Source of the DNA: Methylotenera versatilis 301
GTDB lineage: Bacteria; Pseudomonadota; Gammaproteobacteria; Burkholderiales; Methylophilaceae
DNA length: 64,000 nucleotides
Direction: 5' to 3'
NCBI RefSeq assembly: GCF_000093025.1
Contig: NC_014207.1
Coordinates: forward strand, 2,356,001-2,420,000
Shown in pieces: positions 16,638-24,427 of this stretch. The notes beneath the pieces are model-generated. The model saw nothing but the letters and a program-made list of their open reading frames with translations. It was not told where the DNA came from and ran no database searches. Position 1 is the first letter of the stretch. Each line of letters opens with the position of its first letter. Made by a program: the position numbers and the translations under genes.

Positions 16638-18059
16638 ATGCTTTACAAACGCACGCGGCTGTTGAAAAGCAGCCACAAAAAAACAGCCTTGAAAACCACT
16701 GAAAAAAAACTAGACATCCTTACGCCCATTAGCAACTCACCTAAAAAAGTGTTCATTAAAACTTTTGGCTGCCAAATGAACGAGTACGACTCATCGCGCA
16801 TGGCTGATATGCTTAATGCGACCGACGGCATGGTAGAAACACTCACGCCTGAAGATGCTGATGTGATTCTGCTCAACACCTGCTCCGTGCGTGAAAAAGC
16901 TGAAGATAAAGTATTTAGCCATCTTGGACGTTTTATCCCACTCAAAAAAGCTAATCCTAATTTAGTGATTGGCGTGGGCGGCTGTGTGGCGAGTCAAGAA
17001 GGCGATAACATCATTAAACGTGCACCTTATGTTGACGTAGTATTTGGTCCACAAACTTTGCATCGCCTGCCTGACATGATTAAAAGTAGTCAATCTAGCG
17101 GTGTTTCTCAGGTAGATATTAGCTTCCCTGAAATTGAGAAATTTGACCATTTACCGCCACCTCGCATCGAAGGCGCCAGTGCTTTTCTTAGCATTATGGA
17201 AGGCTGCAGTAAATATTGCAGCTTCTGCGTAGTCCCTTACACGCGTGGCGAAGAGGTCTCGCGTCCGTTTGAAGCTATTTTGACTGAAGCCGCACAACTG
17301 GCTGAACAAGGCGTGAAAGAAATTACCCTGCTCGGACAAAACGTGAATGCCTACCGCGCCCAATATAATGACTTAGAAGCTGATTTGGCGATGTTGATTG
17401 AATACATCGCCGAAATTCCGCAGGTGGAACGCATACGCTTTACCACTAGCCACCCAAATGAAATGAGTCAGCGATTGATCGATTGCTTCGCTAACATTCC
17501 AAAACTAGCGGTGCAATTACATTTACCTGTACAAGCTGGCAGTGACCGCGTGTTGATGGCGATGAAGCGCAACTACACAGCGCTACAATTTAAATCCACT
17601 ATACGCAAACTGCGCGTGGCAAACCCGAACCTTACTTTCACTTCCGACTTTATCATTGGCTTTCCAGGTGAATCAGAAGCGGAATTTGAAGCTACGGCAA
17701 AACTCATGCAAGACGTAGGTTTTGATTACAGCTTTAGTTTCTTATACAGCCCACGCCCAGGTACACCAGCCTCTTACCTCGCTGACGAAACTTCACAAGA
17801 AGTAAAATTAGCGCGATTAACAAAGCTGCAAGCGATTAACGAAGAGTTAGGTAAAAGCATCAGCACGCAAATGTTGGGCACCATTCAACGCGTACTGATT
17901 GAAAGCGCCTCATGGAAAAACGCCAATGAGCTAGCAGGCAAAACCGACAATAATCGTATTGTCGACATTGCAGGAGATAAGAGCCTGATACACACATTCG
18001 TGAACGTACGTATTACCAATGTGAGCAATCCTAAACGCTTACGCGGCGAAATTGTTTAA
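16638..18059 (+). CDS. miaB: tRNA-2-methylthio-N6-dimethylallyladenosine synthase
   Basis: Radical-SAM methylthiotransferase that adds a methylthio group to i6A37 of tRNA. The N-terminal UPF0004 domain has Cys45, Cys82 and Cys116 for one [4Fe-4S] cluster. The radical-SAM triad is Cys190-x3-Cys194-x2-Cys197 in [13 protein letters not shown]-terminal TRAM domain covers about the last 65 residues. The usual N-terminus is [17 protein letters not shown], so the ATG at 16638 gives about 35 extra basic residues. No better start with a ribosome-binding site is visible; a GTG at 16749 is an alternative. It is followed closely by phoH and may be co-transcribed with the phoH-ybeY-corC series, as in many betaproteobacteria. 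Confidence 0.95.
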   Translation: MLYKRTRLLKSSHKKTALKTTEKKLDILTPISNSPKKVFIKTFGCQMNEYDSSRMADMLNATDGMVETLTPEDADVILLNTCSVREKAEDKVFSHLGRFIPLKKANPNLVIGVGGCVASQEGDNIIKRAPYVDVVFGPQTLHRLPDMIKSSQSSGVSQVDISFPEIEKFDHLPPPRIEGASAFLSIMEGCSKYCSFCVVPYTRGEEVSRPFEAILTEAAQLAEQGVKEITLLGQNVNAYRAQYNDLEADLAMLIEYIAEIPQVERIRFTTSHPNEMSQRLIDCFANIPKLAVQLHLPVQAGSDRVLMAMKRNYTALQFKSTIRKLRVANPNLTFTSDFIIGFPGESEAEFEATAKLMQDVGFDYSFSFLYSPRPGTPASYLADETSQEVKLARLTKLQAINEELGKSISTQMLGTIQRVLIESASWKNANELAGKTDNNRIVDIAGDKSLIHTFVNVRITNVSNPKRLRGEIV

Positions 18060-18079
18060 TTATTGAAATTAGAGTCGCA

Positions 18080-19027
18080 ATGGAAATCAACCTAACCCCA
18101 GAAGACAACTCACGTTTAGCCAATCTATGCGGCGTGCTTGATGAAAATATCAAGCAAATTGAAGATGCGCTAGAAGTACAAATCGCAAGACGTGGTGCAC
18201 ACATGCGCTTTACTGGCGAGGTGCACAATATGCGCTTGGCGGTGCAGTTGATTGAGAGTTTTTATATTCGTGCTAAGAATCCAATTGGTCTTGATGAGAT
18301 TCAGTTGGGTTTAGTAGAAATCAATAAGCTCAAGCCTGAAGATGTAGCCACTTCAAACGCCCCGGTTTTAATGACACGCCGCACGGAGTTACATGGCCGC
18401 ACACCTAGACAGATTGCCTATTTACAGCAGATTCAAGACCATGACATCACTTTTGGCATTGGCCCTGCTGGTACGGGTAAAACGTATTTGGCGGTTGCCA
18501 GCGCAGTGGATGCAATGAGTCGTGACCGAGTAAAACGTATCGTTCTAGTGCGCCCAGCGGTAGAAGCTGGCGAAAAACTAGGGTTTTTACCGGGCGATTT
18601 AAACCAAAAAGTCGACCCCTATTTACGCCCTTTATACGACGCCCTATATGACTTAGCGGGTTACGATACCGTGAATAAAATGTTTGAGCGCGGTGCGATT
18701 GAAGTTGCGCCTTTGGCTTATATGCGCGGACGTACGCTCAACCAAAGCTTTATTATTCTGGATGAAGCGCAAAACACAACGCCTGAACAGATGAAAATGT
18801 TTTTAACGCGTATTGGCTTTGGCACCAAAGCCGTGATTACTGGCGACGTGACGCAGATTGACTTACAGCGCCACCAAAAAAGTGGCTTGGTCGAAGCACA
18901 GAAAGTGTTAAAAGACATCAAAGGCATCGCCATGACGCACTTTTTATCTGCCGACGTAGTACGCCATCCATTGGTCCAAAAAATCGTCAATGCCTATGAA
19001 GAATACGAGAAAAATAACGAGAAATAA
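18080..19027 (+). CDS. ybeZ: PhoH-like ATPase (YbeZ)
   Basis: A 315-residue PhoH-family protein with Walker A GPAGTGKT at 128-135 and Walker B with FIILDEAQN about 85 residues later. A typical N-terminal region (LCGVLDENIKQIEDAL) precedes them, and 'LTRIGFGTKAVITGDVTQIDL' follows. PhoH2-like proteins are predicted RNA-binding ATPases/helicases, and YbeZ works with the RNase YbeY in ribosome maturation and RNA turnover. It starts 20 bases after miaB. The YbeY gene follows after an intervening psiE-like gene, an uncommon insertion between these usually adjacent partners. Confidence 0.93.
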   Translation: MEINLTPEDNSRLANLCGVLDENIKQIEDALEVQIARRGAHMRFTGEVHNMRLAVQLIESFYIRAKNPIGLDEIQLGLVEINKLKPEDVATSNAPVLMTRRTELHGRTPRQIAYLQQIQDHDITFGIGPAGTGKTYLAVASAVDAMSRDRVKRIVLVRPAVEAGEKLGFLPGDLNQKVDPYLRPLYDALYDLAGYDTVNKMFERGAIEVAPLAYMRGRTLNQSFIILDEAQNTTPEQMKMFLTRIGFGTKAVITGDVTQIDLQRHQKSGLVEAQKVLKDIKGIAMTHFLSADVVRHPLVQKIVNAYEEYEKNNEK

Positions 19028-19083
19028 AACCTTACAAGTAGTAAGGTATAATTGATTTTCCATTTGAAGATTCAGGTTTAAAA

Positions 19084-19503
19084 ATGACGCCCAATAAATT
19101 TAGCAAACTCATGCAGCGCGGACTTGGTTATGTCGAACAAACCGTCTTAATTACCATTGCATTTGCCACTATTTTTGCAGTATTTCAGGCGATTACGCAT
19201 ATCTGGCTAGCTGGTGCGATTACAGTAGGTGATTTGCTATTACTATTTTTATACCTAGAAGTCATGTCTATGCTCAACCACTATCTTGGCTCTGGCAGCT
19301 TACCTGTGCGTTATCCACTATATATCGGCATTATTGCGCTAGCGCGATATTTGGTATTGGAAGTCGCAGAGATTGATGCATGGCGTATGTTTGCGCTATC
19401 AGGCTCAATTTTCTTAATTGCGATTGCCATTCTTATTATCCGTTTTGGGCATGTGCGCTATCCGTATGTAGATTGCCCGACTCAGCAATCAAATAACAAT
19501 TAA
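19084..19503 (+). CDS. PsiE-family membrane protein
   Basis: A 139-residue protein with four predicted membrane helices (about 20-42, 46-68, 78-95, 103-125). It has the PsiE-type blocks ITVGDLLLLFLYLEVMSML and PVRYPLYIGIIALARYLVLE. PsiE is a phosphate-starvation-inducible inner-membrane protein of unknown function in E. coli. It lies between phoH and ybeY in the same direction, 56 bases after phoH and 32 before ybeY, so it is probably co-transcribed. Both PsiE and PhoH carry phosphate-starvation names, but PhoH-like YbeZ is not a proven phosphate-regulon member, so the link may be accidental. Confidence 0.85.
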   Translation: MTPNKFSKLMQRGLGYVEQTVLITIAFATIFAVFQAITHIWLAGAITVGDLLLLFLYLEVMSMLNHYLGSGSLPVRYPLYIGIIALARYLVLEVAEIDAWRMFALSGSIFLIAIAILIIRFGHVRYPYVDCPTQQSNNN

Positions 19504-19535
19504 TCAACTACTACTCACTGCCAACTTAAAACAAT

Positions 19536-19973
19536 ATGCCCACACTTAATTTGGCAGTTCAATACGCTTCAACCTTAAATGATTTGCCCAGCAGATCGCA
19601 GTTTAGACTATGGGCAAAAGCCGCTATTCGGGTTGATACCGAAGCGGCGATAAGAATCGTCGATGAAGCTGAAGGCCGCGAGCTTAATAAAGCCTATCGG
19701 GGCAAAGATTATGCGACCAATGTGCTGACATTTCCGCTCACTGAAGAACCACATCTGATGGGCGACATTATCATTTGCGCACCTGTGGTTGCCGCAGAGG
19801 CGCTCGCGCAAAACAAGCCGCTTGAAGCCCATTACGCGCATTTAACGGTGCATGGCATTTTGCATTTGCATGGCTATGACCATGAAGTTGAAGCGCAGGC
19901 GGAACTGATGGAAAGTTTAGAGACTGCAATTATCACAAAATTAGGGTATGCTAATCCCTATCTCATTACATAG
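19536..19973 (+). CDS. ybeY: Endoribonuclease YbeY
   Basis: A 145-residue single-domain metal-dependent RNase. The zinc-binding signature HGILHLHGYDH (residues about 108-118) is complete. ATNVLTFPL and the LNKAYRGKDY segment precede it, as in all YbeY proteins. It processes the 3' end of 16S rRNA and takes part in 70S ribosome quality control. It lies directly before corC and two genes after its functional partner phoH/ybeZ. Length matches the family. Confidence 0.95.
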   Translation: MPTLNLAVQYASTLNDLPSRSQFRLWAKAAIRVDTEAAIRIVDEAEGRELNKAYRGKDYATNVLTFPLTEEPHLMGDIIICAPVVAAEALAQNKPLEAHYAHLTVHGILHLHGYDHEVEAQAELMESLETAIITKLGYANPYLIT

Positions 19974-19983
19974 GACGCCACTA

Positions 19984-20859
19984 ATGGCTGCCGAGTCGGA
20001 AAAACCTAGCAACAAACCCACTAATCATAAGTTAAATAACAAGCCAAGCTTGTTAGAACGTCTCAGTCACTTTTTACTACGTGAACCTGAAGACCGTGAA
20101 CAACTTGTAACGCTACTGCACGGCGCTTACGAAAACAGTTTGATGGATGCAGACTCGCTCGCCATGATTGAAGGTGTGCTGCAAGTCAGTGAAATGCAAG
20201 TGCGCGACATCATGATTCCGCGCTCTCAAATGGATGTCATCGACATCACAGACCCTCCTGAAACATTCATACCACATGTCATTGAAACCGCCCACTCGCG
20301 CTTTCCTGTCATTGAGGATGACAAAAACGATGTCATCGGCATATTATTAGCCAAGGATTTATTACGCTATTACGCCGGTGAAGACTTTGAAGTGCGGGAT
20401 ATGCTGCGCCCTGCAGTATTCATCCCTGAATCGAAGCGCTTGAATATTCTGCTTAAAGAGTTTCGCAGCAATCGTAACCATATTGCGATTGTCGTTGACG
20501 AATATGGCGGCGTAGCAGGCATGGTCACCATTGAAGATGTGCTTGAGCAAATCGTCGGCGATATTGAAGATGAATACGACTACGACGAAGATGAAGACAA
20601 TATCATTCAAAATGCTGACGGACAGTATCGCGTCAAAGCACTGACAGAAATTGCAGATTTTAACGAAGCTATTGGCACAGATTTAAGTGATGAAGAGTTT
20701 TCGACCATCGGCGGTTTAGTGGTACATCAATTCGGTCGTCTACCAAAGCGAGATGATGAAATCACACTGAGTGGCTTACGCTTTAGAGTGCTTCGGGCAG
20801 ATAGCCGCCGCTTACACACCGTGATGGTGGAAGTGTTATCTGATACTAATGAAAACTGA
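19984..20859 (+). CDS. corC: CorC/YbeX-type CBS-domain protein
   Basis: The ATG at 19984 (AGGA nine bases upstream) gives 291 residues. Two CBS domains span about 75-190 (MIPRSQMDVID; FPVIEDDKNDVIGILLAKDLL; IAIVVDEYGGVAGMVTIEDVLEQIVGDIEDEYD). A C-terminal CorC_HlyC domain has FSTIGGLVVHQFGRLP. CorC is described as a cobalt/magnesium efflux factor and, as YbeX, as a ribosome-metabolism factor beside YbeY and YbeZ. It is the last gene of this transcription unit, with a strong terminator after it. The usual next gene, lnt, is displaced by mscL on the other strand. Confidence 0.93.
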   Translation: MAAESEKPSNKPTNHKLNNKPSLLERLSHFLLREPEDREQLVTLLHGAYENSLMDADSLAMIEGVLQVSEMQVRDIMIPRSQMDVIDITDPPETFIPHVIETAHSRFPVIEDDKNDVIGILLAKDLLRYYAGEDFEVRDMLRPAVFIPESKRLNILLKEFRSNRNHIAIVVDEYGGVAGMVTIEDVLEQIVGDIEDEYDYDEDEDNIIQNADGQYRVKALTEIADFNEAIGTDLSDEEFSTIGGLVVHQFGRLPKRDDEITLSGLRFRVLRADSRRLHTVMVEVLSDTNEN

Positions 20860-20876
20860 CCTCAAAATTAAGTGGT

Positions 20877-20906
20877 AAAAAAAGGGCTTAAAAGCCCTTT
20901 TTTATT
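20877..20906. terminator. Bidirectional terminator between corC and mscL
   Basis: AAAGGGCTT and AAGCCCTTT form a 9-bp stem around two A, flanked by A-rich and T-rich runs, so it can serve both the plus-strand corC and the convergent minus-strand mscL. Confidence 0.85.
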
Positions 20907-20937
20907 GTTCTACTAATACAGAATATTGTGCAAAATA

Positions 20938-21351
20938 TTATTTTTTCAATGCATCACGAATTTCACGTAACAACACAACGTCTTCTGGCGTTGGTGCTGG
21001 CGCTGCAGGTGGTTCTGCTTTTTTCATTCTGTTCATCATTTTAACCATTTGAAAAATAACAAAAGCTAAAATCAGGAAGTTAATTGAAATAGTCAAAAAG
21101 TTACCGTAAGCAAGCACTGAGCCTGCCTTTTTAGCATCAGCTAAAGATAAACCCGCGGCTTGACCACTAAGTGCGACATACATATTTGAAAAATCTACAT
21201 TACCAATGATTTTTCCTATGATAGGCATAATAATATCGCCCACCATTGAGTCAATAATCTTACCAAAAGCACCGCCAATAATTACACCGACAGCTAAATC
21301 CATTACATTGCCTTTTAAGGCAAATTCTTTAAACTCAGATGCCATGCTCAT
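20938..21351 (-). CDS. mscL: Large-conductance mechanosensitive channel
   Basis: A 137-residue channel subunit. The amphipathic N-terminus [36 protein letters not shown] forms TM1, with the pore-constriction Gly/Val residues. TM2 (about 76-97, [20 protein letters not shown]) and a C-terminal helical bundle with [18 protein letters not shown] follow. MscL opens as a pentamer under high membrane tension and releases solutes during osmotic down-shock. It lies on the opposite strand between corC and lnt, which are usually adjacent. Confidence 0.97.
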   Translation of the reverse strand: MSMASEFKEFALKGNVMDLAVGVIIGGAFGKIIDSMVGDIIMPIIGKIIGNVDFSNMYVALSGQAAGLSLADAKKAGSVLAYGNFLTISINFLILAFVIFQMVKMMNRMKKAEPPAAPAPTPEDVVLLREIRDALKK

Positions 21352-21511
21352 ACGTTTCTCCCATAAAATTAAAGATGACCAATTAAATTAATTGTTGTAG
21401 CAGCCCGTAATATAGGTTCTAAAGGTATTTCATGTCAATCGACACGATATTTTCACTGTGTTTAGATCGTAAATTTTTGTTATCTGACGCTATCAAGCTA
21501 CAATTCAGCCC

Positions 21512-23035
21512 ATGCAAATAATCATAAAAAATAGATTCATTAGGTCAATCACAGTTTTTCTACTTGGCGCCTTATGCGTGCTTGGTTTTGCGCCATTCTA
21601 TTTTTATCCCTTCAGCATTGTATCGCTCATAGGCTTATTCTACTTTTGGCATCAGGACTGCACCCCAAAGCAAGCAGCCATGTCAGGCTTTATCTATGGC
21701 CTAGGATTATTTAGCACAGGTATTTATTGGATTTATATCAGCCTGCACGACTTTGGCAATATGCCCGGTGCAGCGGCTGGTTTAGCTACATTTTTGTTAT
21801 GTGCATTTATGGCCTTATTCACGGCTCTGGTCGGCGCATTCAGTGTAAAAATCTCAAAGCCTCAATCTTCACAATTACTCATCAGCATTCCTATATTTTG
21901 GGGATTAGCTGATTGGACACGCAGCTGGATTTTCACTGGCTTTCCGTGGCTCACCATGGGCTACAGCCAAGTGCCGCATAGCCCATTGGCAGGCTACATG
22001 CCGATTATCGGCGTGTATGGCGTTTCTATGATCACGGTGTTTATTGCGAGTTTGATTGGCTATTGGCTTGCTAAAAAACCTGCATCTGTTATTTGGAAAC
22101 GTAACACGATTGCATTATTGGTACTCATTTTGGTGACAAGTTGCCTACTAAAACTGGTTGAATGGACTGCGGCAACATCCAAACCAATCCAAGTGGCGTT
22201 ACTACAAGGCAATATCGCGCAAGATATTAAATGGTCACCAGAAGTCGCTGAAAAGACTTTAAGCCTATACCTTCACATGGCTGAGGCGAGTCAAGCAAAA
22301 CTTATCATCATGCCGGAAACAGCCATGCCTGTGCTTTCCAGCCAAATTCCGCAAGAGCTGATCGTGCGTTTGCAAACTCATGCGGTTAAAAATCAAGGCG
22401 CAATTCTAGTCGGCGCGGTTGAGCATGAAAATGATGAGTATTTCAACAGCGTAATGAGTATTGATGGCGGCAAACCTGAAGTTTACCGCAAGTCGCACCT
22501 AGTACCTTTTGGCGAGTTCATCCCCTTAAAAGTGGCTTTCGGCTGGATTTATCGCGATTTGCTTAATATGCCACTCAGTGATTTAACCAGAGGCAGTATT
22601 CACCAACAACCTATGAATATCGCTGGTGAAAATGTCGCCATCAACATTTGTTATGAAGACGTATTTGGCGAAGAAATCATCCGCCAATTACCCGCCGCCA
22701 CACTTTTGGTGAATGCCAGCAATGACGCTTGGTATGGACAATCCAATGCCGCGTATCAGCATATGCAATTCTCACAAGCCCGCGCTTTAGAAACTGGTCG
22801 TACCGTTTTACGTGCAACTAACACTGGCGCAACCGCCATCATCGACCCGCATGGCAATGTGTTAGCTCATGCGCCACATTTTACTGAAACTACGTTGAAT
22901 GGCATGGCGCAAGGTTACAGTGGCAGTACGCCTTATGTACGTTGGGGCAACTGGCTGTTTCTGATTATTTGCTTGGTTGGTCTCACCATCATCTGTTTGC
23001 CCAATTTTTTGGCAAGTAAGCGTAAAACAAAGTAA
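21512..23035 (+). CDS. lnt: Apolipoprotein N-acyltransferase
   Basis: An inner-membrane enzyme of 507 residues: about six N-terminal membrane helices (10-215), a nitrilase-like periplasmic domain (220-470) and a final helix (480-500). The catalytic triad is Glu269 (MPETAMP), Lys327 (YRKSHLVPFGEF) and Cys380 (NICYEDVFGEE). It transfers an acyl chain from phospholipids to the N-terminal cysteine of lipoproteins, the last step before Lol sorting. The spacing of the triad fits the family. It follows the mscL gene divergently, and glyQ follows after 92 bases. Confidence 0.96.
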   Translation: MQIIIKNRFIRSITVFLLGALCVLGFAPFYFYPFSIVSLIGLFYFWHQDCTPKQAAMSGFIYGLGLFSTGIYWIYISLHDFGNMPGAAAGLATFLLCAFMALFTALVGAFSVKISKPQSSQLLISIPIFWGLADWTRSWIFTGFPWLTMGYSQVPHSPLAGYMPIIGVYGVSMITVFIASLIGYWLAKKPASVIWKRNTIALLVLILVTSCLLKLVEWTAATSKPIQVALLQGNIAQDIKWSPEVAEKTLSLYLHMAEASQAKLIIMPETAMPVLSSQIPQELIVRLQTHAVKNQGAILVGAVEHENDEYFNSVMSIDGGKPEVYRKSHLVPFGEFIPLKVAFGWIYRDLLNMPLSDLTRGSIHQQPMNIAGENVAINICYEDVFGEEIIRQLPAATLLVNASNDAWYGQSNAAYQHMQFSQARALETGRTVLRATNTGATAIIDPHGNVLAHAPHFTETTLNGMAQGYSGSTPYVRWGNWLFLIICLVGLTIICLPNFLASKRKTK

Positions 23036-23086
23036 AATCATTACTTTCTTAAATACTACGATTTAAAGCTGTACGACTTAAATCTA

Positions 23087-23127
23087 TTAGACTAGAACCA
23101 TTTAGAATCGAACCTTAGAATCAAACC
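23087..23127 (+). repeat. Three 13-bp near-identical units directly before the glyQ start codon
   Basis: The units are TTAGACTAGAACC (23087-23099), TTAGAATCGAACC (23102-23114) and TTAGAATCAAACC (23115-23127). The last ends at the base before the glyQ ATG. They occupy the place of the Shine-Dalgarno sequence, which is missing. Confidence 0.75.
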
Positions 23128-24051
23128 ATGGCACTCACTTTTCAACAAATTATTCTCACCCTGCAAAACTACTGGAGCGATAAAGGTTGCGCATTGCTGC
23201 AATCTTACGACATGGAAGTTGGCGCAGGGACTTCACACACCGCGACTTTTTTGCGCTCATTAGGCCCAGAGCCATGGAAAGCGGCTTACGTGCAGCCAAG
23301 CCGTCGCCCAAAAGATGGCCGTTATGGTGAAAATCCAAACCGCTTGCAACATTACTACCAATTTCAAGTCGTGTTAAAACCAGCACCAGCGGACATTTTA
23401 GAGCTGTATTTAGGCTCACTTGAAGCGCTTGGTTTTGATTTAAAAAAGAACGACATTCGCTTTGTTGAAGATGACTGGGAAAATCCAACGCTAGGCGCAT
23501 GGGGCTTGGGTTGGGAAGTTTGGTTAAACGGTATGGAAGTCACACAATTCACCTACTTTCAACAAGTCGGCGGCATTAACTGCAAGCCGATTACAGGTGA
23601 AATCACCTACGGATTAGAGCGCTTGGCAATGTATCTACAAGGCGTAGACAACGTTTACGACTTAACTTGGACAGCAGGTTTGAGCTACGGCGATGTCTAT
23701 CTGCAAAATGAAAAAGAACAATCAACCTATAACTTTGAACACTCAGATGCTGACTTCTTGTTTACCGCATTCACGGCACATGAAAAACAAGCTTTGCATC
23801 TCATTGAAGAAAAACTTTCACTACCTGCTTACGAGCAAGTGCTAAAAGCCGCACATACCTTCAATTTGCTAGATGCACGTGGAGCGATTTCAGTCACAGA
23901 ACGCGCAGGCTATATTGGTCGCATTCGCAATCTAGCCCGTTCAGTCGCCGCAGGCTACTTGGAAAGCCGCGCAAGACTTGGCTTCCCAATGGCACCCAAA
24001 GATTGGGCAGATGAAGTATTAACAGAATTAGCTAAGAAAGCCGCAGCATAA
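23128..24051 (+). CDS. glyQ: Glycyl-tRNA synthetase alpha subunit
   Basis: A 307-residue class II aminoacyl-tRNA synthetase subunit with the characteristic start [22 protein letters not shown]. It has the [27 protein letters not shown] motif and the C-terminal [22 protein letters not shown]. It binds ATP and glycine; the beta subunit (glyS) binds tRNA in an alpha2beta2 enzyme. In most proteobacteria the two genes are adjacent; here 376 bases carrying a GIY-YIG gene and two inverted palindromic repeats separate them. No Shine-Dalgarno sequence precedes the ATG. Confidence 0.97.
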   Translation: MALTFQQIILTLQNYWSDKGCALLQSYDMEVGAGTSHTATFLRSLGPEPWKAAYVQPSRRPKDGRYGENPNRLQHYYQFQVVLKPAPADILELYLGSLEALGFDLKKNDIRFVEDDWENPTLGAWGLGWEVWLNGMEVTQFTYFQQVGGINCKPITGEITYGLERLAMYLQGVDNVYDLTWTAGLSYGDVYLQNEKEQSTYNFEHSDADFLFTAFTAHEKQALHLIEEKLSLPAYEQVLKAAHTFNLLDARGAISVTERAGYIGRIRNLARSVAAGYLESRARLGFPMAPKDWADEVLTELAKKAAA

Positions 24052-24067
24052 ACTTAAATTCCAGTGT

Positions 24068-24092
24068 CGTCATTCCCGCGCAGGCGGGAATC
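24068..24092. repeat. REP-like palindrome, left end of GIY-YIG unit
   Basis: The 25 bases have GATTCCCGCC-type arms: ATTCCCGC pairs with GCGGGAAT around GCAG. It differs from the right copy at one position (C for T in the loop). Six bases inside (CTAGGC after GGGAAT) are shared, inverted, with the right copy at 55.88 kb. Confidence 0.9.
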
Positions 24093-24106
24093 TAGGCAAG
24101 ATAAAT

Positions 24107-24391
24107 ATGCAACCCTGTGTTTATATGATGGCCAGTGGTAGAAATGGAACACTGTATATTGGCGTAACATCAAACCTGATCACTCGAGTTTGGCAGCATA
24201 GAAATAATGCTATAGATGGTTTTACACAAAAGAATAAAGTTCACCAGTTGATATGGTATGAACCTCACGAAAATATGGAGTCAGCGATTTCTCGTGAAAA
24301 AGCACTTAAAAAATGGAATAGAATTTGGAAATTACGCCTGATTGAGCAATACAATCCTGAATGGCAAGATTTATATGAACAACTTACTTGA
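24107..24391 (+). CDS. GIY-YIG domain nuclease, single-domain (COG2827 type)
   Basis: A 94-residue stand-alone GIY-YIG domain. The first motif is CVYMMAS (VYM for GIY) and the second LYIGVT (YIG). Then comes the NLITRVWQHR helix with the catalytic-type Arg, and the EKALKKWNRIWKLRLIE segment with the metal-binding Glu. The family cuts DNA, as in UvrC and homing endonucleases; small COG2827 members have no established target. The gene occurs exactly between two inverted REP-like palindromes and 376 bases of non-glyQS sequence, so it may act on such repeats. The start is an ATG with only a weak AAG upstream. It is co-directional with glyQ and glyS. Confidence 0.9.
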   Translation: MQPCVYMMASGRNGTLYIGVTSNLITRVWQHRNNAIDGFTQKNKVHQLIWYEPHENMESAISREKALKKWNRIWKLRLIEQYNPEWQDLYEQLT

Positions 24392-24394
24392 CTG

Positions 24395-24419
24395 GATTCC
24401 CGCCTACGCGGGAATGACG
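24395..24419. repeat. REP-like palindrome, right end of GIY-YIG unit
   Basis: Inverted copy of the palindrome at 24068-24092, starting four bases after the GIY-YIG stop codon and ending nine bases before the glyS ATG. It therefore occupies the place of the glyS ribosome-binding site. Confidence 0.9.
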
Positions 24420-24427
24420 AAAAAATA

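Larger units (their letters stand above)
24068..24419 (+). mobile_element. GIY-YIG element bounded by inverted 25-bp REP-like palindromes
   Basis: A 352-bp unit lies between glyQ and glyS. It begins and ends with inverted copies of a 25-base imperfect palindrome (24068-24092 and 24395-24419; outer ends CGTCATTCCCGCG and CGCGGGAATGACG). The inside is almost entirely the nuclease gene 24107-24391. The same two ends, including several bases inside the repeats, occur without the gene at 55834-55904. I infer that the unit is a small mobile or once-mobile element. No target-site duplication is obvious. Confidence 0.6.

Noticed and set aside
16638-16748. A frameshift or fusion at the miaB N-terminus
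   Set aside because: The extra 35 residues are basic but in frame and without a second domain; a start-site choice explains them well enough.
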